Origin: a bacterium | Lineage (GTDB): Bacteria > Bdellovibrionota_C > UBA2361 > SZUA-149 > JAEUWB01 | Length of the DNA: 46,573 bases | NCBI GenBank assembly: GCA_016786595.1 | Contig: JAEUWB010000056.1 | Span: 1-46,573, forward strand | Direction of reading: 5' to 3' | In this document: positions 1-9,255 of the stretch, piece by piece | Position numbering within the stretch: position 1 is the first letter of the stretch | How the letters are laid out: each line of letters opens with the position of its first letter | The notes under the pieces: generated by a model | Databases searched by the model: none | What the model was told of the DNA's origin: nothing | The model's input: the letters and a program-made list of their open reading frames with translations, nothing else | Translations under genes and position numbers: made by a program

Positions 1-143
1 ACCATTGTATCAACGGTAATCAAAAGCGAGCTGCCATCGGGGTGCTCGATCACCGCACAATCATCTCCAATTCCGATCACCCCAGCAGGCATCACGCCAG
101 CGTAGCGTTTAATTGACTCGATTAACTCAAATTCAGATTGCAT
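1..143 (-). CDS. thiL: Thiamine-monophosphate kinase, N-terminal fragment
   Basis: Only the first 47 codons lie in the window; the rest runs off the left edge. ThiL phosphorylates thiamine monophosphate to the diphosphate cofactor in the cytoplasm. The peptide starts MQSEFELIESIKRYAG and carries the family's GIGDDCAVI motif near residues 24-32, the Mg-ATP binding loop, followed by a LLITVDTMV strand that matches the usual 'lvtTDmlvEGvHF' region. The ATG follows the alr stop codon by 5 bases, so it is probably the second gene of an alr-thiL unit. No separate promoter or clear Shine-Dalgarno is visible. Family assignment rests on this short N-terminus and is good but not certain. Confidence 0.8.
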   Translation of the reverse strand, partial: MQSEFELIESIKRYAGVMPAGVIGIGDDCAVIEHPDGSSLLITVDTM

Positions 144-148
144 CGTTT

Positions 149-1327
149 TTATTCAATAAATGTTTTGCCGTGATAGTGATAACGCCTAGGCACGCGCATG
201 TTTGTCGCGGTTAAGACTTCATGCATCCGGGCGTCGGCAGCTTGAGCAATATCGCTAATCGTGATTTGGCCTGTGCCGTATCGTCCAGACTGCTGCCCTA
301 ACAAAACTACCTCATCACCATTAAACGCTTCATCCTCCCCGCCAATGTTAACCATTAACTGGTCCATGCAGATTGCACCGACCACCGGATAACGCTTTCC
401 ATTAATCAAAACTTTTCCCTGATTAGAAAGCCTGCGCAAATACCCATCCCCATATCCGATTGGCACTGTTACAATCCGCGTGTCGTGTGCACTTGTCCAA
501 GTATGTCCGTAACTCACACCACAACCAGCACGTAGAACCTTAAAAAAGACAACTTTAGAGCGAATCGACATCACTGGCTTAAGTTCAAGGCCGGAAAAGC
601 TCGAGCAATTATTGGGCAAAACACCGTAAAGCATAATCCCCGGTCGGACATAGTCATAGTGCGCTTCGGGCACTCTTAGTATCGCTGCAGAATTTGCTAG
701 ATGTAATTTAGGAAGCGGTAGATTGGCCTGACGATAAAACTCAATCACGCTCTCGAAACGCTCAATTTGAGTATGTGTAAAGGCAAGATCTATTTGATCG
801 GCATTGGCAAAATGGGAATAAATGCCAACGACATCGGTATGCGTCACTTCCGTAGCGGCTTTAAGTAAATCTGTTGCTGAATGCCACTGCACGCCAATGC
901 GCCCTAAGCCAGTATCAATCTTCAAGTGCACTTGAGCGCGTTTACCGGTCTCTCTGGCTACCTCATCAATGTTTTTGAGCTTACCAACAGAAGATGCGGT
1001 AATTTGCAAATCGTAATCGATAAAATATTTAACTTGCGCTCCAGAAATTCCTCCAAAAACCAAAATTGGCGCCTTAATTCCAGCCTCGCGGAGTTCAATC
1101 CCTTCTTCCAACAAGGCCACACCAAAAAGCCTTGCTCCAGCGCGTTCTAAAACTCGTGTTGATTCGACAATACCGTGACCGTATGCATTCGCCTTAACTA
1201 CGGGCATAACTTCTGCAGGCGTTAGTCCTGAAATGGCTTTGAAATTATGCTCGAGCGCGTCGAGATCTACATCCATCACTGTTGGACGTAGTGCTAAGGG
1301 GTCGATTTTTGCAAGCTTAGTATTCAC
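149..1327 (-). CDS. alr: Alanine racemase
   Basis: PLP-dependent racemase making D-alanine for peptidoglycan. The protein has 392 residues, a normal length. The PLP lysine is K45 in VVKANAYGHG and the second catalytic base is Y273 in GCGVSYGHTW. The N-terminal TIM barrel is followed by a C-terminal beta domain with the conserved VPIGYGDGY and GAICMDQ segments. The open frame begins at a GTG (1327). An in-frame ATG 17 codons later (MDVDLDALEHNF) would also give a standard N-terminus, and neither has a clear Shine-Dalgarno, so the start is uncertain. It precedes thiL by 5 bases on the same strand. Confidence 0.95.
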   Translation of the reverse strand: MNTKLAKIDPLALRPTVMDVDLDALEHNFKAISGLTPAEVMPVVKANAYGHGIVESTRVLERAGARLFGVALLEEGIELREAGIKAPILVFGGISGAQVKYFIDYDLQITASSVGKLKNIDEVARETGKRAQVHLKIDTGLGRIGVQWHSATDLLKAATEVTHTDVVGIYSHFANADQIDLAFTHTQIERFESVIEFYRQANLPLPKLHLANSAAILRVPEAHYDYVRPGIMLYGVLPNNCSSFSGLELKPVMSIRSKVVFFKVLRAGCGVSYGHTWTSAHDTRIVTVPIGYGDGYLRRLSNQGKVLINGKRYPVVGAICMDQLMVNIGGEDEAFNGDEVVLLGQQSGRYGTGQITISDIAQAADARMHEVLTATNMRVPRRYHYHGKTFIE

Positions 1328-1411
1328 AGCGTAATAACTATATTAGTATTTTCGCTGAAGTGAAACCTGCGTTTTTCAGCTTTGACTCGAATTAATTCTT
1401 AGACTTAGCGC

Positions 1412-1828
1412 TTAAGACCGAGCGATTGCCTTTAATTCAATCGCAATTGGAAAGCGAAATTGACTCACTTCGACGACTGTTCGCGTGGGCTGAATACTGC
1501 CACAGATCTCAGTCCAGAGCATCTCAAAGGCTTTAGCATCGCGCTTGAAACTCTTTAAGTAAACTGTAACGTCTAAAAGCTTATCAAAGCTCGACCCGGC
1601 ATCTTCCAGAATAAACTTAAGATTTTGAAATGCAGCCTTGCACTGCAAAGCAAAATCATAGCTAAGCACATTGCCCTCGCCATCTTGAACCACCCCAGGG
1701 ATAACGGCGCTGCCCTTACGGCGTGGGTCGACCCCTGAGACAAAGACCAAGCCGCCACTAATCACAGCATGCGCGTAGGCTGCGCCAGGTTCAGGCGCTC
1801 GCGTACTCATGACTTTAATACTACTCAT
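1412..1828 (-). CDS. RidA/YjgF-family protein
   Basis: A 138-residue protein of the RidA (YjgF/YER057c/UK114) family, whose members hydrolyse reactive enamine/imine intermediates or act as deaminases. Seen: the N-terminal HAVISGGLVFVSG strand, the central LKFILEDAGSSFDKLLDVTVYL helix-strand, and the C-terminal PTRTVVEVSQFRFPIAIEL block, where the Arg of 'PTRT' corresponds to the conserved substrate-carboxylate binding Arg. Length is close to the usual 125-135. It lies 84 bases upstream of alr on the same strand and diverges from moxR across a 99-base gap that must hold promoters for both. The family is certain; the substrate is not. Confidence 0.88.
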   Translation of the reverse strand: MSSIKVMSTRAPEPGAAYAHAVISGGLVFVSGVDPRRKGSAVIPGVVQDGEGNVLSYDFALQCKAAFQNLKFILEDAGSSFDKLLDVTVYLKSFKRDAKAFEMLWTEICGSIQPTRTVVEVSQFRFPIAIELKAIARS

Positions 1829-1927
1829 TAAAAATACTCACTAAAAATCTTCGCTAATTAATTGAATATTTATCCCGGTAATTAACGTCAAACAGTTCCT
1901 CAGACGGCATCTCTCTGCTATTAGACT

Positions 1928-2917
1928 ATGATTATGTCAACACCTGAAGCTTTTTCATCGTCATTTTCAGATGCGCAAGCATTGATCAAGAAACTAATCG
2001 ATGCGCTTAATCTACGTGTCATCGGCCAAGCAGATTTAAAGCGCCGACTTGTGCTGGCGCTAATTACCCGTGAGCACTTATTACTTGAAGGTGTTCCCGG
2101 CTTAGCCAAGACGCGCTCAATTAAAGCACTGGCCGAAGCGCTCGAACTTGATTTCAAGCGTGTGCAGTTTACGCCAGATTTACTTCCTGCCGATCTTGTG
2201 GGCACAGAGGTCTATCGCCCAGAAAAGGGATCTTTCGAAGTCCGCAAAGGCCCTGTGTTCACTAACCTCTTACTTGCCGATGAAATCAATCGCGCACCAG
2301 CTAAAGTTCAATCAGCACTGCTGGAAACCATGCAAGAAAGACAAGTCACAATCGGCCATGAAACATTCAAGTTGAGTGAGCCCTTTCTTGTTTTGGCAAC
2401 ACAAAATCCGATTGAACAAGAAGGCACATACCCATTACCGGAAGCCCAGGTCGACCGCTTTTTGATGAAAGTCATTGTCCGCTACCCAGAAGCAAAAGAA
2501 GAAGAGCAAATGCTGAGCCTGCTGCAGCACAATGATGAGCAAGGCAAGCAGGCCGTAGCTCATGTGGCAGACCTAGATTTATTACACCAAACCTGGCGCA
2601 ATATTTATGTCGACGAAAAAATTAAAAGCTATATCGTCGATTTAGTTCGGGCAACACGCACGCCACAAGAATTTAACTTAAATTTTCAAAGCAAAATCGA
2701 AATCGGCGCATCCCCGCGAGCAAGCATTTCGTTGTTTCGCGCAGCAGCGGCAGACGCTTTACTGACGGGCAGCACTTATGTCACTCCGCAGCACGTAAAA
2801 AATGTTGCACCTGATGTGTTACGCCATCGCCTACTCTTAAGCTACGAAGCTGAAGCTGAAAATCTAACTGCAGATAAAATTATCGCTACAATTCTTGAAA
2901 CCGTAAAAGTCCCCTAA
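1928..2917 (+). CDS. MoxR-family AAA+ ATPase
   Basis: MoxR ATPases act as chaperones that mature or activate vWA-domain partner proteins; this one leads a vWA-rich operon. The 329-residue protein shows Walker A GVPGLAKT (55-62), Walker B LLLADEINR (114-122), sensor-1 Asn in LATQNP (N160) and the MoxR signature PLPEAQVDRF (169-178). The C-terminal lid is the usual AAA_lid helical bundle. The ATG at 1928 is used; another in-frame ATG lies at 1934, and no strong Shine-Dalgarno separates them. Its stop overlaps the next start in TAATG, so translation is coupled to the DUF58 gene. Confidence 0.95.
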   Translation: MIMSTPEAFSSSFSDAQALIKKLIDALNLRVIGQADLKRRLVLALITREHLLLEGVPGLAKTRSIKALAEALELDFKRVQFTPDLLPADLVGTEVYRPEKGSFEVRKGPVFTNLLLADEINRAPAKVQSALLETMQERQVTIGHETFKLSEPFLVLATQNPIEQEGTYPLPEAQVDRFLMKVIVRYPEAKEEEQMLSLLQHNDEQGKQAVAHVADLDLLHQTWRNIYVDEKIKSYIVDLVRATRTPQEFNLNFQSKIEIGASPRASISLFRAAAADALLTGSTYVTPQHVKNVAPDVLRHRLLLSYEAEAENLTADKIIATILETVKVP

Positions 2918-3807
2918 TGAATAATCAATCTCTTGTTCGTCGTTTACGCTTTACGACCCGCCGGACAATGCAAGAACTCAGTCTGGGGCAATATCGTAGC
3001 GCCTTTCGTGGGCGCGGGATGGAGTTTGAGGAGGTTCGGGAATATCTTCCGGGAGACGATGTGCGGGCAATCGATTGGAAGGTAACAGCGCGCACAGGCA
3101 AACCACAAATCAAAGTTTTCCGCGAAGAACGTGAACTCTCGGTATTACTCTTGGTTGACCAAAGCCCTTCAACGTTTAGTGGCACAAAAGATCATTTGCG
3201 CGCAGATTGCGTAGCCGAAATTGGTTCGATTTTGACCTTTGCTGCCTTACAAAGTAACGATCGTGTCGGCCTCTGTAGCTTTGGTGGAGAAAAACGTAGT
3301 TATCTCCCCCCCAAGAAAGCTCGCAATATTTCCTGGCAAATCATTAAGTCCCTGACTCAAGCAGTTCGCCCCAGGAAGGCCAATCCTGAAACTAGTTTTA
3401 GTCAGACTTGTGATTTTTTAAATCTAGTCTTAAAGCGCCGCTCTTTGATTTTTATTCTTTCAGATTTCCTGATCGACGATTTAGAGCGCGGTATCAGCAA
3501 ACTCACAAACAAGCATGAAATCATCGCCGTTCGTATTACCGACCCTTCCGAACTCGCTCTCCCTAATCTCGGGCTAATTGAAATCGAAGACCCGGAAACA
3601 GGTCTAAGGCAACTACTGGACACAAGTGATCGGGCGGTCTGCCAGCAGTTTTATGCTGAACAGCAAACGCTCACAGCGAAACTCTCAAAGATTTTCCTCA
3701 AATGCAAAACAGATACATTAACAATTAACAGTTCTCGACCTGTCGGGCCGGAACTAGTGAAATTCTTCAAACTCAGGTCACAGCACAAACATCATTATGC
3801 CGGATGA
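2917..3807 (+). CDS. DUF58 / vWA-like protein of the Bat operon
   Basis: DUF58 proteins accompany MoxR in nearly all Bat-type clusters and are thought to be its client or adaptor. The signature appears at residues 35-60: GMEFEEVREYLPGDDVR followed by AIDWKVTAR. A vWA-like fold follows, with a MIDAS-type strand VLLLVDQSPS (D81). There is no membrane segment, so it should be cytosolic. It starts on the last base of the moxR stop (TAATG) and its end overlaps the next gene by 11 bases. The family is clear; the biochemical role in this organism is inferred from the operon only. Confidence 0.92.
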   Translation: MNNQSLVRRLRFTTRRTMQELSLGQYRSAFRGRGMEFEEVREYLPGDDVRAIDWKVTARTGKPQIKVFREERELSVLLLVDQSPSTFSGTKDHLRADCVAEIGSILTFAALQSNDRVGLCSFGGEKRSYLPPKKARNISWQIIKSLTQAVRPRKANPETSFSQTCDFLNLVLKRRSLIFILSDFLIDDLERGISKLTNKHEIIAVRITDPSELALPNLGLIEIEDPETGLRQLLDTSDRAVCQQFYAEQQTLTAKLSKIFLKCKTDTLTINSSRPVGPELVKFFKLRSQHKHHYAG

Positions 3808-4381
3808 AGCGCTTACAAAACCAGGCACGTTGCATGATGCGCGTACGGGATTTAATGACTTGAAGCCTGCACCGCAGTTTACAGTCGAGTCAAATCTAGT
3901 TTACTGGCTCTTAGCCTTGTGCGTCCCTCTATTCTTGGCCTGGATTAAGCATGTTCGCGGTAAAACCCTAGCAAATCACAAACTAGCTTTAGCCACTCAA
4001 TCATTTGCCGATACTTTGCGAGAGTTGTTGCAGAACTTAAAAAGTAACAAGCTTGCAGCGACAGCTGCAAGTAGTCAACTCTCACTCGCACTGCGGAGCC
4101 TCTTTAGCGCAGCTGGGCTTGGAGTAGTTGAAGCGCTAACGACTGCTGAATTCAAAACAAGAATTCTTGAATCAAAGCAAATTTCAAGACTGAACAATGC
4201 AGAGCGCATTAGCACCGAGCTTAAAGCGCTACATCAAGAGCTTTGCAAGTTAGAACATTATAGCTTTTCCGGGGAAGTAATTTCTCCAAGCGTGGTTACA
4301 GACTCGATTCAAAACGCTCTTGACCGTGGAGAGCTACTGCGCCAGACCGCTTTAGACTTCAACCAGCGCGGAGGGAAATAA
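3797..4381 (+). CDS. One-TM protein of the Bat operon (DUF4381-like position)
   Basis: A 194-residue protein sitting between the DUF58 gene and batA, where many Bat operons carry a DUF4381 protein. Visible features are a short polar N-terminus, one membrane segment (about residues 34-51, YWLLALCVPLFLAWI) and a helical, charged cytosolic C-terminal domain. This plan resembles DUF4381, but the sequence has no motif I can assign firmly. It overlaps the previous gene by 11 bases and the next by 1 (TAATG), so it is almost certainly co-translated with both. Reality as a gene is strong from the packing; function is unknown. Confidence 0.8.
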   Translation: MPDEALTKPGTLHDARTGFNDLKPAPQFTVESNLVYWLLALCVPLFLAWIKHVRGKTLANHKLALATQSFADTLRELLQNLKSNKLAATAASSQLSLALRSLFSAAGLGVVEALTTAEFKTRILESKQISRLNNAERISTELKALHQELCKLEHYSFSGEVISPSVVTDSIQNALDRGELLRQTALDFNQRGGK

Positions 4382-5364
4382 TGGAGTTTCAATTCCCTGC
4401 CGCATTTCTCTTACTCATACTCGCGCCCTTACTTTGGGTGCATCCTAAATCTGGCGAGAGTCGTTTTAAATTTATTTTACCGGCAAAGTTACCGCTCTCG
4501 GCTCGCGCACGTTGGCGTGGACCAGTCTTGAATACTCTTAAACTATTAACCTTGCTCTGCTTAACCACCGCACTTGCCCGCCCGCAAAAGCAAGCTGGGT
4601 TCATCGAGAATGAATCAACTGGAAAAGATATCATTCTAACTCTAGATCTCTCTGGCAGCATGAAAGCATTAGATTTTTTTATCGGACAAGAGCGCGTACG
4701 GCGCGTCGATGCACTTAAAGTAAAATCAAAAGAGTTTGTTGATCATCGTCTGGGGGACCGCATTGGACTTGTGGTTTTCGCTGAGCGCGCATTACTACTT
4801 TGCCCACTGACCCTGGATGGCTCGACTGTGAAAAACTTTATTGAAACTCTCCACGTGGGAATTGCTGGACAAGGTACAGCGATTGGTGACGCCTTGGCTC
4901 GTAGTTTAAAACTAGCAAAAAACATCGACCAACCTAAGTCCACAGTGATTGTGCTCGTCACCGATGGAAAAAGCAACGCTGGCGCAGTTCTACCAAGCGA
5001 GGCATCAGACTTAGCTGCCAAACTCGGTATTAAAATTCACGTAGTTGGCATTGGAGGAGTTGAGCCTGCCCCGCTAGAAGTCGAAACTCCTTTTGGCAAG
5101 CGCGTAGTGCTTCAGGAAATGGAATACGACGAGAAAACTCTTCGAGAAATTGCCGAAAAAACTGGTGGACAATATTTTAATGCCAAAGACACAGACGCTT
5201 TATCGACAATTTACGAAGCAATCGACCGACTAGAGTCTCGACGCGACCAAGGCTTAGGCCTGGCAATTTACCAAGAGCTCTATCTCAGATTTGCCCTTGC
5301 CGCCTTGTGCACATTAACGCTCGAAGGCTTATTACTGAGCACAGTCTTTAGGAGGCTTCCATGA
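4381..5364 (+). CDS. batA: BatA-like vWA membrane protein
   Basis: Membrane-anchored von Willebrand factor A protein of the Bacteroides aerotolerance family. It has an N-terminal membrane pair (about 5-20 and 49-65), a vWA domain with an intact MIDAS (DLSGSM, D89/S91/S93; T167 in GQGTAIGD; D196 in LVTDGKS) and a C-terminal membrane segment (about 302-322). At 327 residues it has the standard BatA length. It starts on the last base of the preceding stop and overlaps batB by 4 bases (ATGA). The exact role of Bat proteins is still debated; periplasmic stress and envelope integrity are the usual proposals. Confidence 0.92.
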   Translation: MEFQFPAAFLLLILAPLLWVHPKSGESRFKFILPAKLPLSARARWRGPVLNTLKLLTLLCLTTALARPQKQAGFIENESTGKDIILTLDLSGSMKALDFFIGQERVRRVDALKVKSKEFVDHRLGDRIGLVVFAERALLLCPLTLDGSTVKNFIETLHVGIAGQGTAIGDALARSLKLAKNIDQPKSTVIVLVTDGKSNAGAVLPSEASDLAAKLGIKIHVVGIGGVEPAPLEVETPFGKRVVLQEMEYDEKTLREIAEKTGGQYFNAKDTDALSTIYEAIDRLESRRDQGLGLAIYQELYLRFALAALCTLTLEGLLLSTVFRRLP

Positions 5365-7310
5365 AAACTAGCCTCTTCAATGGTTTTAATTTAGATCAGC
5401 TCGAATATTGCTGGGTTGGGCTTGTACTATTGGTCTTAGTGTTTTGTTTTCGCCGCGCAGCAAGGATTAACCAAGCTAAACTCAGCACACTTGCCAGTCA
5501 GCATGTGCTACAAAAAACACTCTCCGGTAAGCCAAGAGGGTTTGAACTTGCACGTTTGTTCCTGACTGGACTTTTCTTATTTTTTGCAATTTTACGTCCT
5601 CAGTGGGGCTTTCGTTGGAACGAAGGTAGTGTAGAAAGAAAATCGATTGTCTTTGCCGTTGATATCTCCGATAGCATGCTTGCCAAAGATCTTCAGCCTA
5701 GTCGCCTGGCACTAGTGAAACGTTACCTACATGATATTGCTCCACGTTTACGTGGCAACAGGCTTGGGCTTGTTTCATTTGCAGGCGATGCCTTCGTAGA
5801 AGTGCCACTGACGATTGATGTGCCAACATTTATCGACTTTGCTGGGGAATTAGTGCCTGAACTTTCCCCACGTCAAGGTACAAACATTGAAGCTGCGCTA
5901 GAAACAGCCTTAAGGACTATCGCTGAAAACCCAGAAAAACGAAAAAATTCACTGATAGTTTTACTTTCCGATGGTGAAGTTTCGAGTGGAAATACTGAGC
6001 AAGCCTTGGCAAAAGCTCAATCTCAAGGAGTAAAAATTTTGAGCCTTGGCGTTGGCACTGAGCAGGGAGCAAGCATTATCACCCAGCAAGGAATCAAACG
6101 TGACGAAAAAGGCGAAGTCGTTTTATCAAAACTCAATGCGACTACACTGCAGTCGATTGCCAGCGCAACAAATGGAGCATACCTCAAACTCGACCCGACC
6201 TTGCAATTAGCTTTAAACCAGACGGTTGCAATCACAGAGACGCTCAGTGCGACTAAAGCAACCGAGCGTGGACAAATTTGGTTTGAATACTTTCAGCTGC
6301 CACTTGCCCTTGCGATACTCTGTTATTTATTAACTCCCAGCTACGCCCGATTTAGAAGTCCGCTACTAGCTGTACTGCTAGGTTTGCTGCTGCTACGACC
6401 GACACCTAGCCTAGCAGCCGATCAAGCTCGTGCGCTTGGGGCACAAGCTCAGCAGGCGCTTTCTGAATCACGTTTCAGCGAAGCTCAAGCTCTATTTGAA
6501 CAAGCTGCAAAAGCTGCGCCCAGTGACGCACGCATGCCACTTGGCAAAGGCTTGAGTTTATACCGACAGGGAAAGTTCGCAGAGGCTGCAACCGAGTTCG
6601 AGAAAAGCACCAAGCTTGCTCAATCGCCCGTTCAGAAATTGGATGGCCTCTACAATTTAGGCAACGCCTTAACTCAATTAGGGCAATATAAAGAAGCAAT
6701 TGCTGCATACGAAGAGGGATTAAAGACTGTTGCTGAAGATCGAGAAACAAAGGAAAACTTAGAATACGTAAAAAAGCTTCTCAAAGAAGAGCAAAAGAAA
6801 GATCGTTCAGAGGAGCAAAATCAGCAGCAGCAAAATCAGCAAGAGCAAAACAAAGACAAAGAGCAGCAAAACCTTGGCAAGAAAGAGCAAGAACAACAAG
6901 GTAAAAGTAAAGAAGAAGGTGAAGAGGAAAAAGGCGCCAAAGAAAAAGAGGCAGAAGAAAAAGGCCCCCAAAAAAAAGAGTCCGAGCAAAAAGAATCAGA
7001 GCAAAAAGCATCGGGGGAAAAAGCATCAGAGAGAAAAGATCCCGCAGATAAGGGCGACCAAGGAGAAAGCAAAACAGACTCTCAGCCGCAGCAGGAACAG
7101 CAGCAAGGCAAAGATCCCAATCAACAAGGTTCTCAAAGTAAGGAGTCCGTTCAGGGCAACCCCAAAGATCCCCAAGACGGGCAAGCTCAAGCACTCGATC
7201 AACTTGAATCAATCCTTGCAGCGCTCGATCAAGGTGGGGACAAGCAGGCTATGATTGATTATCGTAAGGGCTTAGTTCGCGGTGCGCCGCAGCCAAAAAT
7301 TGATTGGTAA
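5361..7310 (+). CDS. batB: BatB-BatC fusion: vWA membrane protein with TPRs and a charged low-complexity tail
   Basis: One 649-residue chain combines what are often two genes. The BatB part has membrane segments near 17-30 and 63-79, a vWA domain with MIDAS DISDSM (D101-S105), and a membrane pair near 310-347. A BatC-like part follows: TPR-type helices (about 355-475, for example YNLGNALTQLGQYKEAIAAY), then roughly 120 residues made almost only of Q, E, K, N and S (nt ~6780-7140), and a short C-terminal motif (LDQLESILAALDQGGDKQ). The repetitive tail produces long spurious antisense reading frames. Start is ATGA-coupled to batA. Confidence 0.9.
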   Translation: MKTSLFNGFNLDQLEYCWVGLVLLVLVFCFRRAARINQAKLSTLASQHVLQKTLSGKPRGFELARLFLTGLFLFFAILRPQWGFRWNEGSVERKSIVFAVDISDSMLAKDLQPSRLALVKRYLHDIAPRLRGNRLGLVSFAGDAFVEVPLTIDVPTFIDFAGELVPELSPRQGTNIEAALETALRTIAENPEKRKNSLIVLLSDGEVSSGNTEQALAKAQSQGVKILSLGVGTEQGASIITQQGIKRDEKGEVVLSKLNATTLQSIASATNGAYLKLDPTLQLALNQTVAITETLSATKATERGQIWFEYFQLPLALAILCYLLTPSYARFRSPLLAVLLGLLLLRPTPSLAADQARALGAQAQQALSESRFSEAQALFEQAAKAAPSDARMPLGKGLSLYRQGKFAEAATEFEKSTKLAQSPVQKLDGLYNLGNALTQLGQYKEAIAAYEEGLKTVAEDRETKENLEYVKKLLKEEQKKDRSEEQNQQQQNQQEQNKDKEQQNLGKKEQEQQGKSKEEGEEEKGAKEKEAEEKGPQKKESEQKESEQKASGEKASERKDPADKGDQGESKTDSQPQQEQQQGKDPNQQGSQSKESVQGNPKDPQDGQAQALDQLESILAALDQGGDKQAMIDYRKGLVRGAPQPKIDW

Positions 7311-7320
7311 TGAAAAGAGC

Positions 7321-9255
7321 ATGCAAGCATTAGTTTTAAACAAGAATTTGAATTTACAGCAGACAGTGCGCCGCAGCATGCTGATCATACTTTGCTACAC
7401 ATGCACTCTATACGCATTAACTCTATGCAGAGTGATTACACAAGCCACAGCCGCACCTACAGTTACTGTGGGTGTAAATCCCAAAGTCGGAACGGTTGAA
7501 GATCTATTTACCCTCACAGTCAAAACATCGGGGTCGAGTCAGCAAACGGGCAAGCCGCGCTTGAATCATTCAGATATTTTTAAAATCGTAGGCACAACCT
7601 CAAATTCGCAAATCTCAATTATTAATGGCGTAACCTCATCCAGTATGAGTTATAGTTTTCAACTTGCTCCCGATCTAGCGCTTGCCCCTGGCAAATACCA
7701 AACCCCTTCCGGTGTAATTGAAGTCGGCGGCGCAGAGGTTGAAATTCCGCGCAGTGAAATTACAATTAATCCCACTACAAATCCGGGAAGCAAGCAACAA
7801 AGTGGTGGCGCAAACCAACCGTCTGACCCCAAAGATAGTCCTGCGACAAACCAAGTAACTCCAGGCTCATCGCTACGTCAGGATGCCGACATTAAGCGGC
7901 CGTTTGTTGGACAGCAAATAATTGCCACGACAACCTTAAGCACGGCCGCCGCATTATCCAACATAGAAATCACCGATCCGAATTTCCCGGGATTCTGGCG
8001 CGAGGAATTGGGACAAGATGGTCAAGAGACAAATACTGATCACTTAACCGGAGTCACAGAAATTAAAGTGCATGATGCGCTCTTTCCACTCAAAGCCGGA
8101 GCACTAAGGATTTTATCACGCACAATTTCAGCACGTGAGCAGGTGCGCCGCAAAGCACGTTTGCCAAACCCGTGGAACTTCGATCCCTTTGCAGACGACC
8201 CTTTTGATTTATTTGCGACAACACAAATTGTTCCACGTAGGATTATTTCCAACCCAGTTGATTTAGAGGTGCGCCCCTTGCCGCCTGCCCCCAAGCAAAC
8301 GCCCTATGTCCCCGTAGGAATGTTGCGCTTAGCTTCGTCAATCACACGCAGTGATGCACAAGTCGGAGAAACAATCACTTATGTGCTTGAACTTTTCGGT
8401 GATGCAAATCTACGCCCACTTGAAATTAATTCTCTTCCAGTAAATGAAACCGAATTTTCAGTCTATGCAGAAAAACCACAAATTGAGCGTTTTTATGAAA
8501 ATGGTCGAGTCTTTTTCAAAAAGAAATTTACTTTTTCAATCGTTCCACTTCAGCCTGGACAATTAAAAATCAATCCGCTGGAGATTTTAATTTTCGACCC
8601 GTTCAAGGAGCGCTATGAAACGATCAAAACCCCTGAGCGCAGCATCAATGTGACTGGCAGTGCGATTGCAGCGCTAACTCCAGCACCAGGCAAAACTAAT
8701 CAAACAGAGGCCCCGGGTGATTCCGAACCGATGCAGACTCCACAGGACGAAATTAAAGTACCTCAAGCACCTACTATCGCTGCGCTTGAAGCTCCTCTCC
8801 TTCAAGCCCCCTGGTATGCGCGTGCTCCGCTGAGCAGTAACTTGGCACTGTTTTTTACGGTCTTACTACTAGCTAGCAGTTACGCGCTTTCGCGTTTCTA
8901 TGCGGCGCATGCCGCGCTTGAAGCTGACCCGCATTTAGGGCAGCGCTTACATGCCTTAGGAAATTTCAAGAAAGCTTTAGCAAGTATTAATCGAACTGAA
9001 GCGCTAAACGTGCGTGAGCTAATCGATCAGTTTAAGTTATTCTTGCAGCAACGTTTTGCTATTTCTGCCCAAAGCATGACGCCAAATGAAGTAGTAGCAC
9101 AACTTGAGGCCCTGAGCGTTAATTCAGATTTAACAAGTCGCACTAAGCAGTTTCTGCTTGAACTTGAAGCGTTACAATTCTCTAAGCTGCATGCTCCTGC
9201 AGTAAATATTCAACAAACCGCAGAAACCTTAGCTAGTGAATTAGATCGAGTATGA
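7321..9255 (+). CDS. batD: BatD-like secreted/membrane protein
   Basis: Large periplasmic 'oxygen tolerance' protein. From the ATG at 7321 it has about 644 residues: a long signal-like hydrophobic stretch (SMLIILCYTCTLYALTLC), Ig-like beta repeats opening with VTVGVNPKVGTVEDLFTLTV, a proline/glutamine-rich linker, a second beta module (about VGETITYVLELFGDANL), and a C-terminal membrane helix (LALFFTVLLLASSYAL) with a cytosolic helical tail. The open frame could begin at a GTG at 7282, which would overlap batB. I chose the ATG because GAAAAGAG lies just upstream. The end overlaps batE by 4 bases. Confidence 0.88.
   Translation: MQALVLNKNLNLQQTVRRSMLIILCYTCTLYALTLCRVITQATAAPTVTVGVNPKVGTVEDLFTLTVKTSGSSQQTGKPRLNHSDIFKIVGTTSNSQISIINGVTSSSMSYSFQLAPDLALAPGKYQTPSGVIEVGGAEVEIPRSEITINPTTNPGSKQQSGGANQPSDPKDSPATNQVTPGSSLRQDADIKRPFVGQQIIATTTLSTAAALSNIEITDPNFPGFWREELGQDGQETNTDHLTGVTEIKVHDALFPLKAGALRILSRTISAREQVRRKARLPNPWNFDPFADDPFDLFATTQIVPRRIISNPVDLEVRPLPPAPKQTPYVPVGMLRLASSITRSDAQVGETITYVLELFGDANLRPLEINSLPVNETEFSVYAEKPQIERFYENGRVFFKKKFTFSIVPLQPGQLKINPLEILIFDPFKERYETIKTPERSINVTGSAIAALTPAPGKTNQTEAPGDSEPMQTPQDEIKVPQAPTIAALEAPLLQAPWYARAPLSSNLALFFTVLLLASSYALSRFYAAHAALEADPHLGQRLHALGNFKKALASINRTEALNVRELIDQFKLFLQQRFAISAQSMTPNEVVAQLEALSVNSDLTSRTKQFLLELEALQFSKLHAPAVNIQQTAETLASELDRV

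Noticed and set aside
6475-7254. Several long open frames on both strands over the batB-batC 3' half
   Set aside because: They are out-of-frame readings of the Q/E/K-rich repetitive coding tail; the BatB-BatC frame with vWA and TPR motifs explains the region.
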